Origin: Gordius sp. MW1
Lineage: Eukaryota; Nematomorpha; Gordioida; Gordea; Gordiidae
Direction of reading: 5' to 3'
DNA length: 64,000 nucleotides
NCBI GenBank assembly: GCA_964036665.1
Contig: OZ038532.1
Coordinates: 620,001-684,000, forward strand
In this document: in pieces, positions 11,127 to 23,200 of the stretch
Layout: every line of letters starts with the position of its first letter
Numbering within the stretch: position 1 is the stretch's first letter
Notes under the pieces: generated by a model
What the model was told of the DNA's origin: nothing
Databases searched by the model: none
What the model saw: only the letters and a program-made list of their open reading frames with translations
Position numbers and translations under genes: made by a program

Positions 11127-14046
11127 ATGTATAGTGATTATCAGCGGTTCTCTCAAGCTAACATTGCATCATCTAGCACAATGGACTTTGAGCCAATTCA
11201 AGAAAGGGATCCTGGGCAATTTCCAACTATTAAATCATCAACTTTTGCTGGGGCTTTGCAAGTTTATTTGTGATTGATATCTAATGATTTTATATTTCAG
11301 GATATTAGAAATTCATATAATTCGTTAAAAAGAAAAGCGACACATAAAAAGACCAAAAAAGAGGTACATAATAATGAGTTTTTTTTTGTATTAATTGTTT
11401 TGATAAGCCTGCCTATAAAGATCCCAAGAGGTTACTCCATGAGTTGCTACTTAATATTCACATGTGGGAAGTTATATCTGATAGTCCTGGTTTTAAGTTT
11501 GCGACTTTAATTGATATAAAAGTTTTTACAGGTATTTTAAGATAAAAATTACTTATGTATTATATTTTTCAAATAGCTGTTAGTACTTCAAAAAAGTTAG
11601 CTAAAACAGCATTAGCATGCAAAATTCTAAATCATTTGAATATTAATTTTAATTGTGTTAATGAAAATGAAGGAGGAATAAATCTTGTAAAATATACCCC
11701 AGAAGAAGTAAACTTAATGCTTTTTATCATTATCTATATTTCTAGCTTAATGGAAAACATCCTACTTCTTTGTTATATGAAATCAACACAAATCGGAATT
11801 TACTCAGATTCAAAACAAAATGTCGAAAAGAATCAAAAATTCCCACATTTGATACATCTTTGGATTATAACGGAAAGATTTATTCTGGTATATTGACACT
11901 TACATTTTAATTTTTTATCTATGACTTCTTGATTTCAATATAAGAAATCAATGTTACTGCTCACTTAATCCAAATTACTTCTAAAAGGCATGCATGACAA
12001 AGTTACAGTACTATGAAATTTATTTTATTTAAACCTCATGAACAGTTTTAAGAGTGTTAATTCTTTAAAATTGTTTAACTCTTGATGTAGAATATGCCAA
12101 ATAAATTACGTTTACTATAATTTTGCCAAAAGATTTATGAGTTCCCTAATTGCTTTATAATCTAATTTTTGACCACCAATAGGTTGGCAAAATATGAGCT
12201 TGAAAGAGAGATGGGGAATACTGTTGGTGTAAGATTTGTTTTTAGGAATTTATCTGTAATTTTTAATCAAGTTATTTAGGTGAGCTAAAATCTCTTTAAA
12301 TAAGTAACTTCTACATTCATAACTTTTGACCTTCTCGAATCGACTTATTCATGGACAACTGATTTAAATAAAATCCTGCACTGTGAATCAGTGATAAAAA
12401 TGGTATGTCATGGCTAGCGGCCTTAGCGTCCCAGCTCTGTGACATACTGAGCATCAGTCTCAACCAAAATTATAATCAATTTATACTAAATCATCACGAA
12501 GGCTATACCATTTTATTTTTATTTTATACCTATTATAACTTGTCCTCATTTTAAAAAATTATCAATTTTCTCGCCATTTCTCTCTTAGCTTCGGGGTTTT
12601 CAAACAAAAATGCTAAATCTGCCGTTGCTCAAAAAGTGTTGCAAGAATGTCATTCCAGTACAATCAAAACCACAAATGAAGAGGTCGAACTTCAAAACAA
12701 GACGGAGAAGAGCGTTGACGTAAAGCCTGTAAATCTTTTCCCAAAATAAAAAACTTTAATGATTGTTTTTAAGTATTTTTTATACTTGGACATATGGGCT
12801 TACCCAGCGGCTGCCCCCCCCCCCCCTAAATGACACAACAATTTTATTTTCAATGCAGAAACCCTTAAAAATTAAAAAAAATTATGTTTTGCCCCCCCCC
12901 CCCATCTAATCCAAAACCTGGCTACGCCTATGCTTGGATTAACGTTTGTTACTCAAAGGAGTCCTGCGTAAATTTTAGGATTTGTTTCGTTTGGACTTCT
13001 CGAATTCAAACACACCGGTTCAAGGGTTAAAAATTCTATTAACCTCAACCTCAACTTTGAGCATTTGCCCGAGCGAATATTAAAATTAAAATATTATTAT
13101 AGCAAATATTAGTAATAAAATTTTAAACAATTTTTGTATGCGGTAGGGCTGCACCGATATCAAATTTTTAACCGATACCGATATTTAAATAAATATACCG
13201 ATACCGATATTTTACATCTTATAAAAATTAGACTTGTTAATATTTATAATGCTTTATTTAAAATATTCCAATTTCAATTGCTATGCAATTTATGTGCTCG
13301 TTTTTGGTGCGTCCGTCCGTCCGTTACCCTCCAGTGTATATACACCAGCTTCCTGACCTGGAGGTCCCGGGCTCAAACCCGGGAGAGGACGAATTTTTTT
13401 TTTTAAATTAATATTATGTTCTTGTTAATACCATTAATAATATGACTTTTTGACCGTCCGCAGGCTACTGACCAATGAAAAAAATGACCATTGACCAAAT
13501 AAATCGAAATTTTTAATTTTTCGTTTTTGAATAGGTTACCAGTGATAATTACCCTATGCCCTCCCCTACAAGTGCCTATTAATTTTTTAAATTAAATTAA
13601 TATTTTGTTCTTGTTGATATTATTATTAATTGCTATGCAATTTATGGGCTCGTTTTTTGTTGTCCGTCCGTTGTCCGTTACCTACAAATGTATACATATC
13701 TATTCGTTTTTGAATTGGGTAACATTGATAATTACCCTATGCCCTCCACTACAAGGGCCTATGCCTCTACTGATATGGGTCCCTGTGCCCCTACAAAGGC
13801 TTATGCCTCTATTAATGTGGGTTCGAACCTCGACGAACGTTCTGAACTGCTGGTTCGATACCCGGAGAGGACAAAATTTTATTTTTTTAAAAATTAATAT
13901 TATGTCCTTGTTAATACCATTGATATTTTTTACAGGAGAACTCGACGGACCCATACCTAAAATTACCTCCGCCGTTTAAAAATATTTTAATCTCGCCCCC
14001 AACTTCACCCCCCGAGTTTAGAGCTCTTAAGAAATATGTGAGCTAG
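11127..14046 (+). CDS. Double-stranded-RNA-binding protein with two dsRBDs, seven exons
   Basis: Exons: 11127-11261, 11301-11363, 11408-11531, 11577-11707, 11746-11887, 12589-12728 and 13936-14046. All junctions are GT-AG and phases agree throughout, giving about 281 aa. Introns 1-4 are only 38-45 bp, intron 5 is 701 bp, and intron 6 (1,207 bp) holds several repeats. dsRBD1 spans exons 3-4 (DPKRLLHELLLNIHMWEV ... STSKKLAKTALACKILNHL). dsRBD2 spans exons 5-6 (GKHPTSLLYEI ... YNGKIYSASGFSNKNAKSAV). Both keep the C-terminal KK/NK-x-AK-x-A helix that contacts RNA in this fold. The ATG is preceded by an in-frame TAG, which supports this start. The last exon is proline-rich (YLKLPPPFKNILISPPTSPP) and is the least certain, being assigned by phase, acceptor site and open frame only. 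DIP1, ILF3 or ADAR-type relatives are possible, but no DZF or deaminase domain is present. Role: binding structured RNA. Confidence 0.85.
12791..12933. mobile_element. CGTAGCCAGG-family small transposon inside intron 6 of the dsRBD gene
   Basis: Ends CATATGGGCTTACCCAGCGG and AAAACCTGGCTACGCCTATG are imperfect inverted copies. Long C runs lie inside each end. This is a non-autonomous element of the same family as those at 38862 and 63357. Confidence 0.7.
13145..13215 (+). repeat. hAT-like element end (GGGCTGCACCGATAT)
   Basis: TAGGGCTGCACCGATATCAA is followed by repeated ACCGATACCGATATT motifs. The GGGCTGCACCGAT end with reiterated subterminal GATA-like motifs is typical of non-autonomous hAT elements in invertebrates. 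The other end was not found. Confidence 0.5.
13276..13935 (+). repeat. Two copies of the tRNA-like B-box repeat family in intron 6
   Basis: Copies start at about 13278 and 13628, each with AATTGCTATGCAATTTATG followed by CTCG and CCGTCCGT. The first has GGTCCCGGGCTCAAACCCGGG (13360-13382), the second CTGGTTCGATACCCGG (13850-13866). Each is followed by AGAGGAC and a T-rich run, then a shared TTAATATTATGTYCTTGTTA. This layout matches the minus-strand copy at 8745-9510. The GGTTCGATACC box and T-run suggest a Pol III, tRNA-derived ancestor. Confidence 0.65.
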
Positions 14047-14211
14047 CATGGCAATTTCAATAGGACTTAAGATTAAGTCTATTATAGATTAGCCTTGTAC
14101 AAATATGAGACTTAATTAATATTGCCCCTAAAATTGGTTTTCATTATAAATGGCGTAAGGAAAATTATTTTTTTCTAATGAACATTTTAATGTGAGGTCA
14201 ATATCTAATCT

Positions 14212-17200
14212 TTAAAATTTGTAAAAAAAACTTTTTAATGGCTTCAACAATAAAGCAGGTGTAAAATTATACTTTTGCAATTTCTTTTTGTGTCGTGAAG
14301 TAGTTTTATCGAAGGTTATATGCCCAAAACTGTGATTACTGTCAAAACTGGTATTCAAAATGAATGAACTGGGCATGTTAAGTTTAGAATTTTTGAAAAA
14401 TGTCTTCATACTGTTATTTTCAACTTTAAAATTACACAGCATGTATCCACAAAAAGGTGATTTACACCTATTTTTGACAAACACTAGAACCAATGTTGAT
14501 AGAGCTGTGTTTTCTTGAAAATCCAAATCAACTGTGTCTATAATATCATATTCATTCAATGCCATTTCAACCACTTCTATTTGTTTTTGCATCTTTACTC
14601 CCAATGTTTCTATATATTCCACATAATTTATATAATTTAGCAAGATTCACCATATTAACCTTAATAATAAATCAGTTCATTTTATACTTAGTGATATTGC
14701 CTTTTAGTAATATATTAAGATTTTTTTAATAAGCAAAAAAGGTATTTACTAATGGAATGAATTAAGAAAATAATTAACTACTGTGGTGTTTCACACCGTT
14801 TTCGTAGTCGGTTTCTTTTCCCCTATACCCCCCCCCCCTCGCTTACTGGTTTTAACTACTTTTCCGATTGGCTTTTGTCACCAGGATAAGATTTTATGAT
14901 TTTATTACCCATCTCAAGCGCTTACTGGTTTTAACTACCTTTTCGTTAAGCCTTTTAATGGCCTTCGCGTTAGTTAGTGTAATTGCACATTCATCGTTAT
15001 TATAAAATTATTATAAAATAATTCATTCATTTTCGCGTAGTTTGCAATCACTTATTTTGAGCTTTAGAAAAAAGCGAATTCATTGTTATCATCGCACCAT
15101 TATAAAAAGGAGAAAAGCACATTCATTGATTATTTATTGCGTTTTTTGTTCTGAAAGGATATAATACTAAATAAATACTTAGCTCGTTTATACACATAAA
15201 TTTGGAGGCCATCTTAGTGGTGTCAGAAGTGGGATTTGAACCCACAACACCATTTATTCTATACCGAAGAAAGTATTGGTATAGAATTTTGCTTGTGTTT
15301 ATTGAATAATCTAGTTTTCGAATAATTTAATTATCGAGTTTGCTGCCGCAACTCTTATTTCCATCTACACTAATTTATTTAGAATTCCAATTAATATATT
15401 CCATATGGACGTATTATAATTCTAAGAAATATATCCGTGCGCGAAAATCCTCAAAAGGATTTTTTTGAATTTGCTTTCGCCTTTAATATTACATCTTTTT
15501 TCAATTTATTTATTTGGTTACAACGAGAGAAAAAAAATTATAATGAATTAATTAATAATCAACGTAGTTAGGTAATCTAAATATATTTGCTAAATCATGG
15601 TGATAAATCTATATGCGATCGCGATGGAAATAAAAAGCGAAGTGGTATAAACAATCTATTTTTAGCGCAGTGGCAACACTGATGACTACGTGTAAAGTAA
15701 ATCTGACGCAATTAAGATCGAGCGTAGGGTAAAATAAAAATGCATATAATTTAAATTGTAGCATGCATGGAGGGGGGGGGGGGGGAAGAAAGTTTGCTGC
15801 CGCAACTCTTATTTCCATCTCCACTAATTTATTTAGAATTCCAATTAATATATTCCATATGGACGTATTATAATTCTAAGAAATATATCCGCGCGCGAAA
15901 ATCCTCAAAAGGATTTTTTTGAATTTGCTTTCGCCTTTAATATTACATCTTTTTTCAATTTATTTATTTGGTTACAACGAGAGAAAAAAAAAATTATAAT
16001 GAATTAATTAATAATCAACGTAGTTAGGTAATCTAAATATATTTGCTAAATCATGGTGATAAATCTATATGCGATCGCGATGGAAATAAAAAGCGAAGTG
16101 GTATAAACAATCTATTTTTAGCGCAGTGGCAACACTGATGACTACGTGTAAAGTAAATCTGACGCAATTAAGATCGAGCGTAGGGTAAAATAAAAATGCA
16201 TATAATTTAAATCGTAGCATGCATGGGGGGGGGGGGGAAGAATTAGAATATGGGTGAACACCACATACTAAGATGGCCTCCAAATTTCTGTGTATAAACG
16301 AGCTAAGTATTTATTTAGTATTATATCCTTTCAGAACAAAAACCGCAATCAATAATCAATTAATGTGCTTTTCTCCTTTTTATAATGGTGCGATGATAAC
16401 AATGAATTCGCTTTTTTCTAAAGCTCAAAATAAGTGATTGCAAACTACGCGAAAATGAATGAATTATTTTATAATAATTTTATAATAACGATGAATGTGC
16501 AATTACACTAACTAACGCGAAGGCCATTAAAAGGCTCAACGAAAAGGTAGTTAAAACCAGTAAGCGCTTGAGATGGGTAATAAAATCATAAAATCTTATC
16601 CTGGTGACAAAAGCCAATCGGAAAAGTAGTTAAAAACATGTAAGCGAGGGGGGGGGGGTATAGGGGAAAAGAAACCGACTACGAAAACGGTGTGAAACAC
16701 CACACCTCCCCCTTTAGCGAGAAGTCGAAGACTTGAAGTCTGTGGTTGTTGCTATTGTTTTTCCTTTTCTCTCTCTCTGCGCTTTTCTTTTACGTATCGC
16801 GTCAGTTAGCACATTTCGGATGTCGCGTGTGATGGCATAGCACATCTTGGATGTCGCGTGTGATGGCATAGCACATCTTGGATGTCGCGTGTAATGGCCT
16901 AGCTTTTTTATGTCGCAGGTCTCGCGTTCAATGGCATATCTCATACGTCGCAGGCTTTCTTTCTATTTCACTTTCTAGGATAATACCCATGTACAATAAT
17001 GGTCCCCGACGGATGGATAATAAACATGTACAAAATTCATTGCAGAAGGATAATATATATTTATCTCTTTTCTTTCGGATAATAAACGTGTATAATAATT
17101 GTTACGGAAGAATAATATATATTTTTTTTTTTTCATATTTTTTTTTTTTTTTTTGAAATATATATTTTTTTTTTAAACATAATAAACATGTAACTGTGAA

Positions 17201-20200
17201 GCAACAATAATGGTTACAAAAGTATAATATATATAATATGCGTATGTATTTGGGGGGGGGGGAACATTAAACAAACAAAAACAATTAAGCTCGTCTCTGT
17301 CCTCTAACGAGAAGTCGAAGCGGCCGTCCCATCGAGGTTCAGGACTTCTAAAACCCCCTCAATCCGGACTGCCGGTTCTCCCTCCTCCCGTGTCGGACCT
17401 ATTGGCCTATTGATCGTCTGGGTTTTCGGGCACATCGGGGGTAGATGCCTCCTCCTGCATCCCCAGCACCTTTTACCACGGGCCCGAGTTAATTCGGCCA
17501 CCTGGCCTTCTCGACGAGAGCCAGCGGTCACCCCGGCTTGTACAGACCCCGATGCCCCAGTTCCTGCAGGAATCAACTCCGCAGCTGGTTGGCCGTTTCC
17601 CCTTGGTCTCACCCGAGGTGTTGCCACCACGGGGTGTACTAGATTAACCACTCTCGCCCGCCCTATCGGTTCCACCTCAAAGGTAATCAACAGGGGCCTC
17701 CGCACATGGACTGGCGCCGTCGGAATCACTTCCAGACGCACATCATACCATGCAGTAGGTATTCTCATCTAATGCAGAATATAAAAATATAAGATTTAAC
17801 ATTCTACATACAAAAAGTCTTTCAACTATTAAGCATTGTACAATTTAATTTGTTCCTCATGCCTAGTTTCAATCTTATTTGTTTCAGCATTTTTAATCTT
17901 ATAAATCCATGAGCCTACCTGCTCCACTATCTCCCCTAGTACCCATCTAGGTTCCTTCAAGTAGTTCCTATACCAAACCTTCTGATTTAGCTTTAATCTA
18001 GGACTATCTGACCTAGGTAGTACTGGTTCGAGATGGCGGGTACCTCAACTTTCTGCTTAAGAATTCATAGCTAACTGAAGGACGATTAGGAAACCTTGGA
18101 GCCATATTATGATATAACCTTAACATCCATGTACCTCCCTTCGTCTCTTTAGCTACTCTTAACCATTTTTTGACTATTCCTACATACGCCAATATTTTGT
18201 TTTGGGGTTGGTTGCCGAAGGTTCAAATGATCCACATTATCTGACACCATTTATAAGTCTGAGCCTTATCTTGGCTCAGACAACTAATTTATTTATTTAA
18301 ACGGAGAATAATATTTTCTAAAGGATAGCTCCAATTAAGGAATCCCATAGGTTAATGAATTATTAGAATTTCGGTCCTTCCCCAAAAAGGGAGGACAATT
18401 ATCTTTCTAAATTAATTAGTCTTCCAAAAGTATATTTTTTATTCAACTAGGCGAAACACAAATATATGAAAATGAGAATGAGGAATTAAAATTAATTAAT
18501 AATGATGATTGTGCAATAACACTAACTAACGCGAAGTAATTAAATTCGCTCGCTCAAGATAGGTCATAAAAAGCGAAGTGGTACCATCTCGTGGTAACAA
18601 TGATGACTCATCAGTCATAAAATAAATTTGCCATAATTAAATTGGATAACTATAAAAATCGTAGGGTATAAGTGTAAGTATGTGTGGGGGGGGGGGGGGG
18701 GTTTAGGTTGAACACCACACCTCCCCCTTTATCGAGAAGTCAAAGACTTAAAGTCCTAACGTTCCGAAAAAGGTTTAGGGGTTTCAGTGTTGTTAAAAAT
18801 CATTTAAAGACTGGGGCGGAATTAGGTCGAGCCGGCGATTTAGCCCCCCCCCCCAAATACATACGCATATTATATATATTATACTTTTGTAACCATTATT
18901 GTTGCTTCACAGTTACATGTTTATTATGTTTAAAAAAAAACAATTAAGCTCGTCTCTGTCCTCTAACGAGAAGTCGAAGCGGCCGTCCCATCGAGGTTCA
19001 GGACATCTAATGCCCCCTCAATCCGGACTGCCGGTTCTCCCTCCTCCCGGGTCGGACCTATTGGCCTATTGATCGCCTGGGTTTTCGGGCACATCGGGGG
19101 TAGATGCCTCCTCCTGCATCCCCAGCACCTTTTACCAAAAAAAAAAAATATTATTCTTCCGTAACAATTATTATACACGTTTATTATCCGAAAGAAAGGA
19201 GATAAATATATATTATCCTTCTGCAATGAATATTATACATGTTTATTATCCATCCGTCGGGGACCATTATTGTACATGGGTATTATCCTAGAAAGTGAAA
19301 TAGAAAGAAAGCCTGCGACGTATGAGATATGCCATTGAACGCGAGACCTGCGACATTAAAAAGCTATGCCATCACACGCGCCATCCAAGATGTGCTATGC
19401 CATCACACGCGACATCCGAAATGTGCTAACTGACGCGATACGTAAAAGAAAAGCGCAGAGAGAGAGAAAAGGAAAAACAATAGCAACAACCACAGACTTC
19501 AAGTCTTCGACTTCTCGCTAAAGGGGGAGGTGTGGTGTTTCACACCGTTTTCGTAGTCGGTTTCTTTTCCCCTATACCCCCCCCCCCCTCGCTTACTGGT
19601 TTTAACTACTTTTCCGATTGGCTTTTGTCACCAGGATAAGATATAATAATTTTATAATAACGATGAATGTGCAATTACACTAACTAACGCGAAGGCCATT
19701 AAAAGGCTCAACGAAAAGGTAGTTAAAACCAGTAAGCGCTTGAGATGGGTAATAAAATCATAAAATCTTATCCTGGTGACAAAAGCCAATCGGAAAAGTA
19801 GTTAAAACCAGTAAGCGAGGGGGGGGGGGTATAGGGGAAAAGAAACCGACTACGAAAACGGTGTGAAACACCACACCTCCCCCTTTAGCGAGAAGTCGAA
19901 GACTTGAAGTCTGTGGTTGTTGCTATTGTTTTTCGAAGGCAATATTTTTGCGAACATTGTCAAAGAGCATTCACTGACAGCCTAAGCAATCGAAAAAAAC
20001 ATTTGCAGAGCGCTGTCCATCTTGCTAATAAGGCCAAATACTATCAACAATTCAAATCTCCTAGAGAAATTTTGTTAGAAGAATCTAGAAAAGGGAAACC
20101 ATGCATTAATTATTTCACTTCTGGAATATGTAAATTTGGTGATAATTGTAGGTACTCACATTTGACTCAACAAAAACATTTTGAACTTTACTGCCAGATA

Positions 20201-23200
20201 TCACAACAAGAGGCAAAAAATATGATTAAAAATCAAAAAACAATTAAACTTATAAACAAAATTAATACATTTGATCTTGATAATTATTTGTGTAATTGGC
20301 AAAAAAGAAAAGAAAAAAAAGACATACAAATGCCGGGGCGCATTATATAATCAGAAAGGAAGGGCTACAAGATTTATTAAAAATATCGAAGGATGAAATA
20401 CATAAGATAAATATTCAATGTACCAATATGATTGCCCAGATAAAGAAATCTAATAATTTATATAAAACTTCCTGAATTGTTTAGATTTTATTTGGTTTAA
20501 AGCAGTTTTACATCAAGGTCATGCAGGGATGGTTATGGTTAAGATGAAGGGACTAGCTAGACAATATGTCTGGTGGCCTAAAATTAACAAAGACATTGAA
20601 AACTTTGTCCGGCAGTGCGGGCTATGTAAGCTTGACGCACCAATGCCGCGGAGGAATAGAAAGGCTAGATGGCCACGTCCCAAATCTCCCTGGGAGAGGA
20701 TACATGTTGATTTTTTCGAATTTGACGAAACGTTTTATATTAATTGTTGATGCATATTCCGGTTGGACGGAATTTAAGAACGTTTTTAGCATGTCAGGTA
20801 AAGTAACAATAAATATTTTAAAAGAATTATTTGGCGCGTACGGATTACCTACCTACATTGTTACAGATAATGGGAAGGCTTTCGTAGCGTAGAATTTAAA
20901 AATTTTTGTTTAGAATTTAAGATTAGCCATTTACTAACGCCTCCTTATCACCCTAGCTCAAATGGGCAGGTGGAGAGGTATGTAGGAATAGTCAAAAAAT
21001 GGTTAAGAGTAGCTAAAGAGACGAAGGGAGGTACATGGATGTTAAGGTTATATCATGATATGGCTCCAAGGTTTCCTAATCGTCCTTCAGTTAGCTATGA
21101 ATTTTTAAGCAGAAAGTTGAGGTACCCGCCTGACTTGTTACAATATCTCGAACCAGTACTACCTAGGTCAGATAGTCCTAGATTAAAGCTAAATCAGAAG
21201 GTTTGGTATAGGAACTACTTGAAGGAACCTAGATGGGTACTAGGGGAGATAGTGGAGCAGGTAGGCTCAAGGATTTATAAGATTAAAAATGCTGAAACAA
21301 ATAGATTGAAACTAGGCATGAGGAACAAATTAAATTGGACAATGCTTAATAGTTGAAAGACTTTTTGTATGTAGAATGTTAAATCTTATATTTTTATATT
21401 CTGCATTAGATGAGAATACCTACTGCATGGTATGATGTGCGTCTGGAAGTGATTCCGACGGCGCCAGTCCATGTGCGGAGGCCCCTGTTGATTACCTTTG
21501 AGGTGGAACCGACAGGGCGGGCGAGAGTGGTTAATCTAGTACACCCCGTGGTGGCAACACCTCGGGTGAGACCAAGGGGAAACGGCCAACCAGCTGCGGA
21601 GTTGATTCCTGCAGGAACTGGGGCATCGGGGTCTGTACAAGCCGGGGTGACCGCTGGCTCTCGTCGAGAAGGGCAGGTGGCCGAATTAACTCGGGCCCGT
21701 GGTAAAAGGTGCTGGGGATGCAGGAGGAGGCATCTACCCCCGATGTGCCCGAAAACACAGGCGATCAATAGGCCAATAGGTCCGACCCGGGAGGAGGGAG
21801 AACCGGCAGTCCGGATTGAGGGGGCTTTAGAAGTCCTGAACCTCGATGGGACGGCCGCTTCGACTTCTGTTAGAGGCCAGAGACGAGCTTAATTGTTTTT
21901 GTTTGTTTAATGTTCCCCCCCCCCCAAATACATACGCATATTATATATATTATACTTTTGTAACCATTATTGTTGCTTCACAGTTACATGTTTATTTAAA
22001 AAAAAATATATATTTCAAAAAAAAAAAAAAAAAAAATGAAAAAAAAAAATATGAAAAAAAAAAATATTATTCTTCCGTAACAATTATTATACACGTTTAT
22101 TATCCGAAAGAAAAGAGATAAATATATATTATCCTTCTGCAATGAATTTTGTACATGTTTATTATCCATCCGTCGGGGACCATTATTGTACATGGGTATT
22201 ATCCTAGAAAGTGAAATAGAAAGAAAGCCTGCGACGTATGAGATATGCCATTGAACGCGAGACCTGCGACATAAAAAAGCTAGGCCATTACACGCGACAT
22301 CCAAGATGTGCTATGCCATCACACGCGACATCCGAAATGTGCTAACTGACGCGATACGTAAAAGAAAAGCGCAGAGAGAGAGAAAAGGAAAAACAATGGC
22401 AACAACCACAGACTTCAAGTCTTCGACTTCTCGCTAAAGGGGGAGGTTGTTTCACACCGTTTTCGTAGTCGGTTTCTTTTCCCCTATACCCCCCCCCCCC
22501 CCTCGCTTACTGGTTTTAACTACTTTTCCGATTGGCTTTTGTCACCAGGATAAGATTTTATGATTTTATTACCCATCTCAAGCGCTTACTGGTTTTAACT
22601 ACCTTTTCGTTGAGCCTTTTAATGGCCTTCGCGTTAGTTAGTGTAATTGCACATTCATCGTTATTATAAAATTATTATAAAATAATTCATTCATTTTCGC
22701 GTAGTTTGCAATCACTTATTTTGAGCTTTAGAAAAAAGCGAATTCATTGTTATCATAGCACCATTATAAAAAGGAGAAAAGCACATTCAGTGATTATTTA
22801 TTGCGTTTTTTGTTCTGAAAGGATATAATACTAAATAAATACTTAGCTCGTTTATACACAGAAATTTGGAGGCCATCTTAACTACTTAAATAATATCACT
22901 GTAAAAACACGTAACATTATGACTATGATACTTAAATGATTTTTTGATGTGCTTTCATAGACTTACCAGTGACATAAGAATTTGGAGGAAGGTTTTTAAT
23001 GAAATACAATGGCTGATACGTATCCAAAGGGTGTGACAAATAGTAATTTTGAAAAGTACTGTAAAATAATAAAAAAAATAAGTATAATTAATCTAAGACA
23101 CCAATAAATTGATGTACAAAAAGACAATGTTATTTATTTAAAAACTTGAGCAAATTAAGGTTTTAAATTAATAAACTATTAGGAATTTCAAAATAAAACT

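Larger units (their letters stand above)
14777..22885 (+). mobile_element. Composite nested LTR-retroelement with captured host sequence
   Basis: The outer boundaries are two same-orientation LTRs (14782-15216 and about 22447-22880, roughly 435 bp, TGTGG ... ATCTTA). ACTAC occurs at 14777-14781 and again at 22881-22885, a 5-bp target-site duplication. A primer-binding site follows the left LTR and a polypurine tract (AAAGGGGGAGG) precedes the right one. Between them, in order: two 454-bp tandem units, an internally deleted element in reverse orientation (18719-16269), a second reverse fragment, a palindromic LTR pair (19531-19875), a ZMAT5-like coding sequence, a broken integrase and a GC-rich zinc-knuckle ORF. 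Gag, protease and RT are missing, so it is non-autonomous. The shared TSD argues that the assembly either moved as one unit or built up inside one original insertion. Confidence 0.85.

Noticed and set aside
12180-12235. Possible extra exon (LAKYELEREMGNTV) in intron 5 of the dsRBD gene
   Set aside because: The splice from 11887 to 12589 completes dsRBD2 in phase without it. It could be alternative, but nothing supports it.
13350-13400. Possible tRNA gene (GGTCCCGGGCTCAAACCCGGG)
   Set aside because: Same reason: no complete cloverleaf, and it sits at the equivalent position of the repeat family.
16714-17156. Open frames in the LTR-element 3' region
   Set aside because: They consist of CATCACACGCGACATCC-type tandem phrases and homopolymers; no domain.
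17410-17772. Plus-strand open frame of 120 aa opposite the zinc-knuckle ORF
   Set aside because: GC-rich antisense frame; the opposite strand carries the zinc knuckle and the correct position after integrase. The mirror frame at 21406-21768 is rejected for the same reason.
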